Source: Acidovorax sp. GBBC 1281 (GTDB lineage: Bacteria > Pseudomonadota > Gammaproteobacteria > Burkholderiales > Burkholderiaceae_C). From it: a DNA stretch of 64,000 nt. Position numbers and translations under genes: made by a program. The stretch is taken from NCBI RefSeq assembly GCF_028473645.1, contig NZ_CP097269.1, positions 2,622,001 to 2,686,000 on the forward strand, written 5' to 3'. Of the stretch, positions 1 to 8,422 are shown piece by piece (position 1 is the first letter of the stretch; every line of letters starts with the position of its first letter). The notes beneath the pieces were generated by a model that was not told where the DNA came from, did no database searches, and saw only the letters and a list, made by a program, of their open reading frames with translations.

Positions 1-33
1 AGCTTCGAGCTGGCCCTGCGCTGGACGCTGTGA
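1..33 (+). CDS. 3' end of a probable TonB-dependent receptor (partial)
   Basis: Reading frame 1 encodes the last ten residues SFELALRWTL and then TGA, one base before the ABC ATPase start codon. A terminal alternating hydrophobic/polar strand is how outer-membrane beta-barrels end, and a TonB receptor for a siderophore or cobalamin would suit the downstream ABC importer. The fragment is too short to identify by itself, so this rests mainly on context. Confidence 0.35.
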   Translation, partial: SFELALRWTL

Positions 34-34
34 C

Positions 35-811
35 ATGCAGGCGCTGCTGCGGGCCGAGGGCCTGGGCTTTCGCACCCCGCAGGGGCGCCCGCTGCTGCAC
101 GGTGTGAACGCCAGCGCGGCCCGCGGCGAATGCGTGGCCCTGGTCGGCCCCAACGGCGCGGGCAAGAGCACGCTTTTGAGGCTGCTGGGCGCGCGGGCCG
201 TGCCCACCGAGGGCCGGGTGAGCGTGCTCGGGCACGACCTGGCCGCCTGGCCGGCGCCCGAGCGTGCGCGGCACATCGCCGTGCTGGGGCAGACCGAAAC
301 CGCCGACCTCGCGTTCCGCGTGCACGATTACGTCGCCCTCGGGCGGCTGCCCCACCAGCACCATGCCGGCCGCGCGGAGCACGCGCGGGCGGTGGACGAG
401 GCCCTGCACACCTGCGCGGTCGACTCCCTGGCGCATCGGGCGCTGTCCACCCTGTCGGGCGGCGAGCGCCAGCGCGTGCACCTGGCCCGCGCCCTGGCGC
501 AGCAGCCCGCGCTGCTGCTGCTGGACGAGCCCACCAACCACCTCGACCTCGCGGCACGTGCCGACCTGCTGGCCCTGGTACGCGGGCTCGGCATCACGGT
601 GGTGGCCGCGCTGCACGAGCTGGGCCTGGTGCCTTCGTTCGCCGACCGGGTGTGGATGCTGGACCGCGGCGCCCTGGTGGCCGACGGCCCGCCCGATGAG
701 GCGCTGAGCGCCGACCGCGTGGCCGGCGTGTTCGGCATGGAACTGGTTCACACGCGGCACCCGCGCCATGGCGGCACGCTGTGGTCGTTCGAGCGCAAGG
801 TGGCGGCATGA
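35..811 (+). CDS. ABC importer ATP-binding protein (FecE/BtuD type)
   Basis: This 258-residue cytoplasmic ATPase should power import of an iron chelate, heme or cobalamin through the downstream FecCD-type permease. Visible motifs are Walker A GPNGAGKST (38-46), Q-loop Gln86, signature LSGGERQ (140-146), Walker B LLLLDEPTNH (160-169) and a switch His in AALHELG near 195, so all catalytic parts are present. The length fits the family. Its stop overlaps the next start (ATGA at 808-811), so it is the first of three tightly coupled genes. The substrate cannot be read from the sequence. Confidence 0.9.
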   Translation: MQALLRAEGLGFRTPQGRPLLHGVNASAARGECVALVGPNGAGKSTLLRLLGARAVPTEGRVSVLGHDLAAWPAPERARHIAVLGQTETADLAFRVHDYVALGRLPHQHHAGRAEHARAVDEALHTCAVDSLAHRALSTLSGGERQRVHLARALAQQPALLLLDEPTNHLDLAARADLLALVRGLGITVVAALHELGLVPSFADRVWMLDRGALVADGPPDEALSADRVAGVFGMELVHTRHPRHGGTLWSFERKVAA

Positions 812-1806
812 GGCGCGCGCTGCGGCGGTGGGCTGCCGGCCGATCCCTGGCGCTGGCGGTGGCCGGCGTGCTGTGCGGCGCGGGCCCCGCGCTGGCGCAG
901 GGCGCGGGTGCGGTGCCGGGGTTCCCCGTCACCGTGCCCAACTGCGGCGACACGCTGCGCATCGCCGCGCCGCCCAAGCGCATGGTCGTGCATGACCTGA
1001 ACATGGTCGAGATGGCGATGGCGCTCGGGCTGCAGTCGTCCATGGTGGGCGTGACGGGCATCACCGGCTGGTACAAGACCGATGCGGCGTTCCTGCGCAG
1101 CCTGGGGGCCATTCCGGAGCTGGCCCCCAAGTACCCCACGCTGGAAACGCTGCTGGCCGCCAAGCCCGATCTGTTCTTCGCCGGTTGGTATTACGGCATG
1201 CAGCCCGGGGGCGAGGTGACCCCGGCCACCCTGGCGCCGCACGGCATCCAGACGCTGATCCTGACCGAAAGCTGCGCGCACACGCTCGGCGACAAACCGC
1301 GCGCCACGATGGACCTGCTGTACGGCGACCTGCTGCGCCTGGGCACCGTTTTCGGCCGCCGTGCCGAGGCCGAGCGGCTCATCGCGCAATGGCGCGAGCG
1401 GGTCCGGGCCGCGATCCGGTCGCCGCTGCCGCAGCCGCCACGCGTGTTTGTCTACGACTCGGGCGAGGACAAGCCCTTCACCGCGGGCCGCGCCGCCATG
1501 CCCACGGCCCTGATCGAGGCCGCGGGCGGGCGCAACGTGCTGGGCGATGTCCCCATGAGCTGGGGAACCAGCGCCTGGGAGACGGTCGCGGCGAGCAACC
1601 CGCAGGTCATCGTGCTGCTGGACTACCAGAACGGCCAGGGCCCGGAACACCTTCAGCGCCTCCTGCAGGCCCACCCGGCCATGCGGCTGACCGACGCCGT
1701 GCGCCAGCGCCGCTTCGTCACGCTGCGCTATGCCGAGTTGACGCCCGGGCCCGCCAACATCGACGCCATCGAAAAGCTGGCCCGCGCCCTGAGGCAGGCA
1801 CCATGA
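808..1806 (+). CDS. ABC importer periplasmic substrate-binding protein
   Basis: This is a 332-residue helical-backbone (cluster A-II, FepB/BtuF-like) metal-chelate binding protein. The ATG at 808 was chosen over the upstream GTG at 781 because it gives an Arg-rich, hydrophobic signal peptide ending near ALAQG (about residue 31) and the usual 4-bp overlap with the ATPase gene. The family pattern of a PKRMVVHDLN strand near the N-terminus followed by repeated 'KPDLFF' and 'NPQVIVLLD' strands is visible. It delivers the ligand to the permease encoded next, whose start overlaps this stop. Confidence 0.85.
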   Translation: MRRALRRWAAGRSLALAVAGVLCGAGPALAQGAGAVPGFPVTVPNCGDTLRIAAPPKRMVVHDLNMVEMAMALGLQSSMVGVTGITGWYKTDAAFLRSLGAIPELAPKYPTLETLLAAKPDLFFAGWYYGMQPGGEVTPATLAPHGIQTLILTESCAHTLGDKPRATMDLLYGDLLRLGTVFGRRAEAERLIAQWRERVRAAIRSPLPQPPRVFVYDSGEDKPFTAGRAAMPTALIEAAGGRNVLGDVPMSWGTSAWETVAASNPQVIVLLDYQNGQGPEHLQRLLQAHPAMRLTDAVRQRRFVTLRYAELTPGPANIDAIEKLARALRQAP

Positions 1807-2873
1807 CGCCGCCGGGGGCGGATGCCCGTACCGCGCGGCGCAGCGCGGTGCCTCTGCGGGTCGCGCTGCGCCGCGCGGCCCCAGTGGGGATCGCGCTGGC
1901 CCTGGTGCTGCTGGTCATGGCGTCGCTCACCGCGGGCAGTGCGCCCGTGTCGTGGCGCGAGGCGGCCGTGGCACTGGCGGGACCCTGGGCCGGGGCGTTC
2001 GGCGCGCCCGCGGGTGACATGGCGCAGGCCATCGTGCGCGACCTGCGCCTGCCGCGCGTGGTGCTGGCGCTGCTGGTGGGCGCCACGCTGGCCCTGGTGG
2101 GCGGCCTGTTGCAAAGCACCACGCGCAACGACCTGGCCGATCCGTTTCTGTTCGGCCTGTCCTCGGGGGCTTCCACGGGCGCCGTGGCCGTCATCACGTT
2201 GACCGGCGAATGGCTGGGCGCCTGGACCTTGCCGGCCGCCACGTTCGCCGGGGCCGCGGTGGCGGCGGGCGCCGTGCTGCTGCTGGTGCGGCGCGCCGGC
2301 GGGCAGGGGCCCGCGCAGACCGTGCTGGCCGGGTTGGCGGTGTCGTTTTTATTCGGCGCGCTGACGCACGGGCTGGTCTTTGCAGGCGACCAGCGCGCGG
2401 CGCATGCCGTGGTCTTCTGGTCGCTCGGCGGCCTGGGGCTGGCGCGGTGGGACAACCTGTGGCTGGCATGCCTGGGGCTGGCCGTGCCCATGGTGTTCGT
2501 CTGGCGCCGCCACCGCGCGCTGGATGCGCTGCTGGCCGGCGACGACACGGCCCACAGCCTGGGCATCGCGCCCGAGCGGCTGCGCACGCAGGCCTTCGTG
2601 GTGGCCGCAGTGGCGACGGCCTGCTGCGTGGCGCTGGCCGGGGTGATCGGCTTCGTCGGCCTGATGGTGCCGCACCTGGCGCGGCGGCTGTCGGGGCCCC
2701 TGCATGCTGCGTTCCTGCCGTTGGCCGGGGTGCTTGGGGCGGGCTTGCTGCTGGCGAGCGATCTGGTGGCACGCACGCTGCTGGGCTCGCAGGAGTTGCC
2801 GGTGGGCATCGTCACGGCGGGCATCGGGGCCCTGTTCGTGATGGCGCTGCTGCGGCGTCGGGTGTCGGACTGA
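1803..2873 (+). CDS. ABC importer permease (FecCD/BtuC family)
   Basis: This is a 356-residue inner-membrane permease with about ten hydrophobic segments. Family hallmarks are RDLRLPRVVLALLVGA after the first membrane segment, the DPFLFGLSSGAS loop, and the C-terminal block VIGFVGLMVPHLARRL followed by DLVART, which contacts the ATPase. The start ATG overlaps the stop of the binding-protein gene (ATGA). Together with the two genes before it this forms a complete importer: binding protein, permease homodimer and ATPase. Confidence 0.9.
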   Translation: MTPPGADARTARRSAVPLRVALRRAAPVGIALALVLLVMASLTAGSAPVSWREAAVALAGPWAGAFGAPAGDMAQAIVRDLRLPRVVLALLVGATLALVGGLLQSTTRNDLADPFLFGLSSGASTGAVAVITLTGEWLGAWTLPAATFAGAAVAAGAVLLLVRRAGGQGPAQTVLAGLAVSFLFGALTHGLVFAGDQRAAHAVVFWSLGGLGLARWDNLWLACLGLAVPMVFVWRRHRALDALLAGDDTAHSLGIAPERLRTQAFVVAAVATACCVALAGVIGFVGLMVPHLARRLSGPLHAAFLPLAGVLGAGLLLASDLVARTLLGSQELPVGIVTAGIGALFVMALLRRRVSD

Positions 2874-2876
2874 CAT

Positions 2877-2899
2877 GGATCATTAGATGTTTTTGATCC
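2877..2899. promoter_or_regulatory. Inverted repeat upstream of the cysB-like gene
   Basis: GGATCA (2877-2882) and TGATCC (2894-2899) form a perfect 6-bp inverted repeat with an 11-base spacer, in an AT-rich stretch between the permease stop and the regulator start at 3062. LysR-type proteins bind such T-N11-A dyads. It could be an autoregulatory site or a weak hairpin; there is no T-run for a terminator. Confidence 0.3.
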
Positions 2900-3061
2900 T
2901 AAGTCATGGAAATATATTCTTTCTGGTTTGAAGGGCCGACTCCTAAGATCGCGACAGCTTCCCTGAAAGGTGTTCTCCGTGATCCGACCGCTCTCCGTGG
3001 CAACCGACATTTCCCCAGGCCTTCCACGATCGGCTGACGCCTGGCCCGCAAGGGGCGGCGC

Positions 3062-3994
3062 ATGAACTTTCAGCAACTGCGCTCCGTGCGGGAGGCCGTG
3101 CGCTGCGGCTTCAACCTGACCGAGGTGGCCGCCATGCTCTACACCTCGCAACCCGGCGTGAGCCGCCAGATCCGCGAGCTGGAGGAAGAGCTGGGCCTTG
3201 AAATTTTCGCCCGCGCCGGCAAGCGCCTCACGGGCCTCACGCCGCCCGGCGCCACGCTGCTTCCCATCGTCGAGCGGCTGCTGCTGGAGGCCGAGAACCT
3301 CAAGCGCGCCGGCCTGGACTTCAGCGCCGCGCAGGAAGGGCGCCTGTCCGTGGCGGCCACGCACTCCCAGGCGCGCTACGCCTTGCCCCAGGTGGTGCGC
3401 GACTTCCGGGCGCTGTACCCCCACGTGTCGCTGCACCTGCACCAGGGCTCGCCCCGCCAGGTGGCCGAAATGCTGCTGTCCGGCGAGGCCGACATCGGCG
3501 TGGCCACCGAGGCGCTGGCCGGTTACGACAGCCTGGTCACGCTGCCGTGCTACCGGTGGTCGCACAGCATCGTGGTGCCGCCGGGGCATGCGCTGCTGGA
3601 GCAGGCCGAGCCCGTCACGCTGCAGCAACTGGCGCGCTTTCCGATCATCACCTACGAGCTGGGTTACACCGGCCGCGCGCACATCGACGAGGCCTTCTCG
3701 CGCGAGGGCCTGACGCCCGACGTGGTGTTGACCGCCATGGATGCCGATGTGATCAAGACCTACGTGGAACTGGGCATGGGCGTGGGGATCGTCGCCTCCA
3801 TCGCCGTGGACCCCGACCGCGACCGCCACCTGCGCATGCTGGACGCGCGCCACCTCTTCGAGGTCAACCTGACCCGCCTGGGCCTGCGGCGCGGCAGCTG
3901 GATGCGCGGCTATGCCTACCGCTTCATCGAGAGCTTCGTGCCCACCCTCACGCGCGAGGCGGTGGAAGCCGCCATGAAGACGCCCGCGCCCTGA
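3062..3994 (+). CDS. CysB-like LysR-family transcriptional regulator
   Basis: This 310-residue protein has an N-terminal winged helix-turn-helix (about residues 1-60, with the LYTSQPGVSRQIRELEEELG recognition region) and a type 2 periplasmic-binding-like effector domain. The opening MNFQQLRSVREAVRCGFNLTEVA and the SQPGVSRQ helix are typical of CysB/Cbl, which activate sulfate and thiosulfate use in response to acetylserine. The genes that follow (thiosulfate sulfurtransferase and a TsuA-like transporter) support a sulfur role. It is probably cysB itself or a paralog; which one cannot be decided without a comparison. Confidence 0.85.
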   Translation: MNFQQLRSVREAVRCGFNLTEVAAMLYTSQPGVSRQIRELEEELGLEIFARAGKRLTGLTPPGATLLPIVERLLLEAENLKRAGLDFSAAQEGRLSVAATHSQARYALPQVVRDFRALYPHVSLHLHQGSPRQVAEMLLSGEADIGVATEALAGYDSLVTLPCYRWSHSIVVPPGHALLEQAEPVTLQQLARFPIITYELGYTGRAHIDEAFSREGLTPDVVLTAMDADVIKTYVELGMGVGIVASIAVDPDRDRHLRMLDARHLFEVNLTRLGLRRGSWMRGYAYRFIESFVPTLTREAVEAAMKTPAP

Positions 3995-4021
3995 GCCGGG
4001 CGAGAGCGGGCCCGCCAGCGC

Positions 4022-4435
4022 TCAGGGCGGCGGGGCAGGCTGCGACAACACCCACAGCGCGAGGGCCCGCGCCTCGGGCTCGGTGATGCGCGCCTGGCGC
4101 GGCATGATCACGCGGCCCCAGGTGCCGACGCTGCCGTTGCGGATCTTGCCGGCCAGCCGGACCGGCGCTTCCGGGTCGTTGCGGTAGCGCTCGGCGATCT
4201 GCGCGAACCCCGGCCCCACCTGCTTGCGGACCATGCCGTGGCAGGCCATGCAGCCATGCTCCTGGCCCAGGTGCCGATCCTCGGCGGCCTCGCCGGTGAC
4301 GGCAGCGCTCGCCAGCCAGAGGCCCGCCAGCACCATCACGGCCCCGTGCCAGCCCAGCCGCGGCCCGGCGGCCGGGCCTGCGGAACGGGGCAGGGTGCGT
4401 GGGGCCATGGCGGTGCGGAAACGGGCGTGCGTCAT
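4022..4435 (-). CDS. Small exported c-type cytochrome
   Basis: This is a 137-residue single-heme class I cytochrome c. The heme-binding CMACH motif is at 62-66 and a plausible axial Met is in the VIMPRQA stretch near residue 111. An Arg-rich start followed by a hydrophobic segment (about 30-48) and AAVTGEA suggests export to the periplasm. Several in-frame ATGs exist (4483, 4447, 4435, 4408) and none has a strong ribosome site; 4435 was picked as a compromise. It is divergent from the sulfurtransferase gene, and might accept electrons from periplasmic sulfur oxidation. Confidence 0.75.
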   Translation of the reverse strand: MTHARFRTAMAPRTLPRSAGPAAGPRLGWHGAVMVLAGLWLASAAVTGEAAEDRHLGQEHGCMACHGMVRKQVGPGFAQIAERYRNDPEAPVRLAGKIRNGSVGTWGRVIMPRQARITEPEARALALWVLSQPAPPP

Positions 4436-4622
4436 GCCATCGAGCATAGCGGTGCGCGCGCAGGGCAAGGCGATGGCGCCCACGCACCTCCTCCGTTGTC
4501 CGGCCTGCCGTTTTGCGCATATCCAAACGCGTTCTTGTCGCTTGGGCCAGCGCGTCGGCCCCGATAGATTCGCTCCAAGCCCACCGCACGGCGCAGTGGG
4601 CGCTCCAGCGAAAGGACGAGGG

Positions 4623-5594
4623 ATGACGACTGCAGCACTGCGATTTCAACGCCACCTCCCGACATGGCGCGACGGCCTGTATGCCCTGGCATTGGGCGCG
4701 GCCATCGCGCTGTGCGGCACCGCCTTCGCGGCCACGCCGGTGCCGCAGGGCCCGCTGGTCACCACCGACTGGCTGGCGCAGAACCTGGACAACGCCAAGG
4801 TCCGCGTGATCGAGGTCAGCGTGAACCCCGGCCTGTACGAGCGCAGCCACGTGCCCGGCGCGGTCAACTTCTCCTGGCATTCCGACCTGAACGACAAGGT
4901 GCGCCGCGACATCGTGGGCAAGGAGGCGTTCGAGGCGCTGCTGTCCAAGGCCGGCGTGGCGCCGGACACCACGGTGGTGCTCTACGGCGACACCAGCAAC
5001 TGGTTCGCTGCCTGGGGCGCCTGGGTGTTCGATATCTACGGCGTCAAGGACGTGAAGCTGCTGGACGGTGGCCGCAAGAAATGGGAGGCCGAGAACCGGC
5101 CGCTGAACAACCGGGTGCCCGAACCCGTAGCCACCACCTACCGCGTCGCCAGCGTCAACACCCAGCTGCGGGCCCGGCTGTCCGACGCGCTGGCGGTGGC
5201 CGAAGGGCGCAGCGATGCCCGGCTGGTGGACATCCGCTCGGCGGACGAATACACCGGCAAGGTCTTCGCCCCGGCCGGCGTGCCCGAGTTGTCGGTCCGC
5301 GCGGGCCACATTCCCGGCGCGGCCAATGTGCCGTGGGGCCAGGCGGTGCGCGAAGACGGCACGTTCAAATCGGCCGAAGAATTGAAGAAGCTTTATGCCG
5401 CCGCTGGCATCGACGGCAGCAAGCCGATCATCACGTACTGCCGCATCGGCGAGCGCTCCAGCCACACCTGGTTCGCGCTGAGCAAAATCCTGGGCTACGA
5501 GGTGCGCAACTACGACGGTTCGTGGACCGAATACGGCAACGCCGTGGGCGTGCCCATCACCAACCCGGCTGGCACCCTCTGGGCCGCCAAGTAA
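4623..5594 (+). CDS. Exported thiosulfate sulfurtransferase (two rhodanese domains)
   Basis: This 323-residue protein has a signal peptide (hydrophobic 17-36, ending GTAFAAT) and two rhodanese domains. The C-terminal domain holds the catalytic loop CRIGERSSH with Cys273, while the N-terminal domain has GDTSN at the equivalent place and is inactive, as in TST/SseA enzymes. It would move sulfane sulfur from thiosulfate to an acceptor in the periplasm. ATG 4623 follows an AAGGACGAGGG ribosome site; longer versions of the frame lack one. A terminator and then a TsuA-like transporter gene follow. Confidence 0.9.
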   Translation: MTTAALRFQRHLPTWRDGLYALALGAAIALCGTAFAATPVPQGPLVTTDWLAQNLDNAKVRVIEVSVNPGLYERSHVPGAVNFSWHSDLNDKVRRDIVGKEAFEALLSKAGVAPDTTVVLYGDTSNWFAAWGAWVFDIYGVKDVKLLDGGRKKWEAENRPLNNRVPEPVATTYRVASVNTQLRARLSDALAVAEGRSDARLVDIRSADEYTGKVFAPAGVPELSVRAGHIPGAANVPWGQAVREDGTFKSAEELKKLYAAAGIDGSKPIITYCRIGERSSHTWFALSKILGYEVRNYDGSWTEYGNAVGVPITNPAGTLWAAK

Positions 5595-5634
5595 CGCCGG
5601 GCCAAAACAGTTTGTCAGTAGGGGGTCTCTTTTC

Positions 5635-5661
5635 AAGCCCGCCGTGTGCGGGCTTTTTTTT
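5635..5661 (+). terminator. Rho-independent terminator after the sulfurtransferase gene
   Basis: AAGCCCGC and GCGGGCTT form an 8-bp stem around a 5-base loop, followed by a run of T to 5661. The run ends only 17 bases before the next start codon and just before its ribosome site, so any read-through transcription into the transporter gene must pass it. Confidence 0.85.
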
Positions 5662-5678
5662 GTCCGGAGGTTTTGGCC

Positions 5679-6869
5679 ATGCGCGTTGCGGGACTGTTTT
5701 CATGGGGACTGCTGGTCGCGGTGGGGGTTGCCGCCTTGGCGCTGCAGGCCCAGCCGGGCGGGCGCACGCTGGCTTTCTCATTGGCGGTGGGCGCGGTGCT
5801 GGGCGTGGTGCTGCAGCGGTCGCGCTTTTGCTTTTATTGCCATGCCCGCGACTGGTTCGCCGACGGCAACCCGCGCGGCCTGCTGGCCCTGGTGCTGGCG
5901 CTGGCCGTGGGCACGGTGGGCTACACCGTCGTACTGGGCAGCTGGGTGCCGGTGCCCACGGCCGGGCAATTGCCGGCGGACATGCACATCGGCCCGGTGA
6001 GCATGGCCCTGGTGGCCGCGGGCCTGGCGTTCGGCGCCGGCATGGTGGTGTCGGGCTCGTGCATCAGCGCGCACTGGTACCGGCTGGCGGAGGGCTCGCC
6101 CGTCGCGCCTTTCGCACTGATCGGGTCGGCCGGCGGGTTCATCCTGGGGTTTCGCACCTGGAACCCGCTGTACAGCGCCAGCGTGGCGGACGCACCGGTC
6201 GTGTGGCTGCCGGCGCACCTGGGCTACGGCGGCGCGCTGGCGCTGCAACTGGGCGTGCTGGCGGCCATCGCCGCCTGGCTGTGGCGCGGATTCGCCCGCG
6301 AGGCCCCCGGGGCCGCTGCCGCGCCCCCGGGCGTGCCGGGCCTGCGCGAGGCATGGCGGCGATTGTGGGTGGGCCGCTGGCCGTACTGGGCGGGCGGGTT
6401 GGCGGTGGGGATCATCGGTGCCTTCGTGATCGTGCGCATGCGGCCGCTTGGTGTCACGGCGACGCTGGGCAGCGCGGCCCGCTCGCTGGCGCAGGGGCAA
6501 GGGTGGATCCCCGACCGGCTCGACGGCCTGGACAGCCTGGCAGGATGCGCCACGGCCCTGCAGGCGACCTGGCTCACGCCCAACGCGGTGCTGATCGGCG
6601 GACTGGTCGCGGGCGCCTTCATTGCGGCGCTGGCCAGCCGCCAGTTCGCGCCGCGCTGGCCCACCGGGCGCGACGCCGTGCGGGGACTGGGCGGCAGCGT
6701 GCTGCTGGGCTGGGGCGCGATGACCGGGCTGGGATGCACCGTAGGCACCTTGCTGTCGGGAGGCATGGCCGGCGCGCTGTCGGGCTGGGTGTTCGGGGCC
6801 GCGGTGTTCGTGGCGGTCTGGGGCGGGGTGAGGGCGCAGGCATGGCGGGCGCGCCGGGCCGCCCGCTGA
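5679..6869 (+). CDS. YeeE/YedE-family thiosulfate (sulfur) transporter, TsuA-like
   Basis: This 396-residue inner-membrane protein has about ten hydrophobic segments. The conserved Cys-bearing pore motifs of the TsuA/YeeE family are visible: SGSCISAHW in the first half and GLGCTVGTLLSGG in the second, plus an N-terminal RSRFCFYCHARDW. In TsuA, conserved cysteines hand thiosulfate through the membrane. ATG 5679 has a CCGGAGG ribosome site 8 bases upstream. Its position behind the sulfurtransferase gene supports thiosulfate or sulfane-sulfur uptake. Confidence 0.85.
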   Translation: MRVAGLFSWGLLVAVGVAALALQAQPGGRTLAFSLAVGAVLGVVLQRSRFCFYCHARDWFADGNPRGLLALVLALAVGTVGYTVVLGSWVPVPTAGQLPADMHIGPVSMALVAAGLAFGAGMVVSGSCISAHWYRLAEGSPVAPFALIGSAGGFILGFRTWNPLYSASVADAPVVWLPAHLGYGGALALQLGVLAAIAAWLWRGFAREAPGAAAAPPGVPGLREAWRRLWVGRWPYWAGGLAVGIIGAFVIVRMRPLGVTATLGSAARSLAQGQGWIPDRLDGLDSLAGCATALQATWLTPNAVLIGGLVAGAFIAALASRQFAPRWPTGRDAVRGLGGSVLLGWGAMTGLGCTVGTLLSGGMAGALSGWVFGAAVFVAVWGGVRAQAWRARRAAR

Positions 6870-6914
6870 TGCTTGAAGTGTTTGGCCCCGATGCCGGCGG
6901 ATTTTATGTCTGTA

Positions 6915-6935
6915 TTGCTACTGAATTCATAGCAA
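6915..6935. repeat. Short dispersed palindrome, copy 1
   Basis: TTGCTA and TAGCAA are perfect inverted arms around a 9-base centre, lying in the 216-base gap between the transporter gene and the ROK-like gene. Similar elements occur at five more intergenic sites in the window. Apart from this element the gap shows nothing recognisable. Confidence 0.6.
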
Positions 6936-7085
6936 ATTACGCCTTCTTAGTGTGTGGGGACCGGTTGCGCCTCGCGGCGCCGTCCGACGACAAAGGGCGT
7001 CTTGGCTGACGGAGGGGGAGTGCTCTGTCGAGCCACCATCGGCGGGTCGCCCGCGCCGCGGGCCCGCATCCGATTCAGGGAACGC

Positions 7086-8210
7086 ATGGCATCCAAAGAC
7101 AAAGAGAAAGAAAAAGACAAATCCGCCGATCCGGCCATGAGCGAGAAGGAAATCAAGGCGCAGCGCGATCTGTGCGTGCTGGGGCCGCACGGCGACCTGC
7201 GCCTGGCCTCGGTCACCATCGACGGCTACAGCCTGGAACTGCGCGACGGCGACGGGTTCGTGGGCGACAACGCCAGCCGCACCGCCTTCCGCGAAATGCT
7301 CGATGCCTGGCGCACGCTCTACACCGACATGGCCGGCAAGGACCCGCTGGGCAGCAAGCCCACGCGCGATATCAGCAAGCAGCGCCTGGACGAGCTGCTC
7401 GAAAAGGACGGCACCGCCGCCCGCGCCATCGAGGCCGCCTCGGAGGACTACGCGCTGCAGCTGTCCCATGTGGTGCAGTGCTTTCTCAAGCACAAGACCT
7501 GGCGCGGCGTGAAGCGCGTGATCATCGGCGGGGGCTTTCACCAGAGCGAAGTGGGCGAACGGGCCATCGCCCGGGCCGCCGAAATCCTCAAGAAGGAAAA
7601 GACCTCCGTCGAACTGCGCACCCTGCACCACCACGCGGACGAGGGCGGCCTGATCGGCTGGGTGCACCTGGCCCCGCCGGCGCTGCTGCAAAGCTACGAC
7701 GCCATCCTGGCCGTGGACATCGGCGGCACCAACGTGCGCTGCGGCATCGTGCAGACCCACCTGCACAGCGCGCCCGACATGTCCAAGGCCGAGGTGCTGA
7801 TCCGCGAGAAGTGGGGCCATGCCGACGACGCCCCCAAGCGCGACGAACTGGTCGAAGGCATCGCGGAAATGCTGGAAGACCTGGTGGCCCATGCCGAGAA
7901 GGAAAACATCCGCCTCGCGCCCTACGTCGGCGTGGCCTGCCCGGGGCTGGTCTGCGAAGACGGGTCGTTGGCGGGCGGCACGCAGAACCTGCCGGGCAAC
8001 TGGGAGAGCATCCGCTTTCACCTGCCGCGCGACCTGTGCGAGCGCCTGCCCTACATCGGCCAGGGCCGCACACAGGTCTGCCTGCACAACGATGCGGTGG
8101 TGCAGGGCCTGTCGGAGCTGCCCTTCACCACTGACGTGAAGCACTGGGCGGTACTGACCGTGGGTACGGGCCTGGGCAACGCCAGCTACACGAACCGCGC
8201 GGACGGCTGA
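7086..8210 (+). CDS. ROK-family kinase-like protein with permuted domain order
   Basis: This 374-residue cytoplasmic ASKHA-fold protein has its ROK motifs in an unusual order. The block that normally closes a ROK kinase comes first: IGGG at 147-150 and ADEGGLIG at 184-191. The block that normally opens one comes second: phosphate-1 loop DIGGTN (211-216), CPGL (285-288), catalytic-Asp motif HNDAVV (Asp336) and phosphate-2 loop GTGLGN (360-365), nine residues before the stop. All active-site pieces are present, so it may be a working sugar kinase. The first 30 residues are Lys/Glu-rich. The CxCGxxGC zinc motif was not found. The ATG at 7086 matches a natural start; earlier codons give no homology. 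Confidence 0.75.
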   Translation: MASKDKEKEKDKSADPAMSEKEIKAQRDLCVLGPHGDLRLASVTIDGYSLELRDGDGFVGDNASRTAFREMLDAWRTLYTDMAGKDPLGSKPTRDISKQRLDELLEKDGTAARAIEAASEDYALQLSHVVQCFLKHKTWRGVKRVIIGGGFHQSEVGERAIARAAEILKKEKTSVELRTLHHHADEGGLIGWVHLAPPALLQSYDAILAVDIGGTNVRCGIVQTHLHSAPDMSKAEVLIREKWGHADDAPKRDELVEGIAEMLEDLVAHAEKENIRLAPYVGVACPGLVCEDGSLAGGTQNLPGNWESIRFHLPRDLCERLPYIGQGRTQVCLHNDAVVQGLSELPFTTDVKHWAVLTVGTGLGNASYTNRADG

Positions 8211-8339
8211 GCCGCAGGCCGCGCCTGGCGGGGCCGGGCGCGGAAGGCCCGCAGGACAGGGCGGGGCCGATCTCCGACGCCTTGGACGGGCGCCGCGCTG
8301 CCCAATAGGGCGGGCCGCCCTTCGGCATGCCCCGAAACC

Positions 8340-8345
8340 TATAAT
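8340..8345 (+). promoter_or_regulatory. Candidate -10 box for alaS
   Basis: A perfect TATAAT lies 78 bases before the alaS start, in the 212-base gap after the ROK-like gene. No good -35 box is seen at 16-18 bases upstream, so this is only a candidate promoter. Confidence 0.4.
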
Positions 8346-8422
8346 CGACGTCCCCAGCCCTCGCCGGGACTTCATGGGCCTCACATGCGTTGAGGCACCT
8401 CGGCACCCCACCAGATTCCAAG

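Noticed and set aside
1..34. Cobalamin riboswitch for the ABC importer
   Set aside because: Only 34 bases precede the first gene and they are coding; any such element would be outside the window.
8211..8422. T-box or other leader riboswitch before alaS
   Set aside because: No T-box core or paired specifier hairpin was recognised, and such leaders are not typical of betaproteobacterial alaS.
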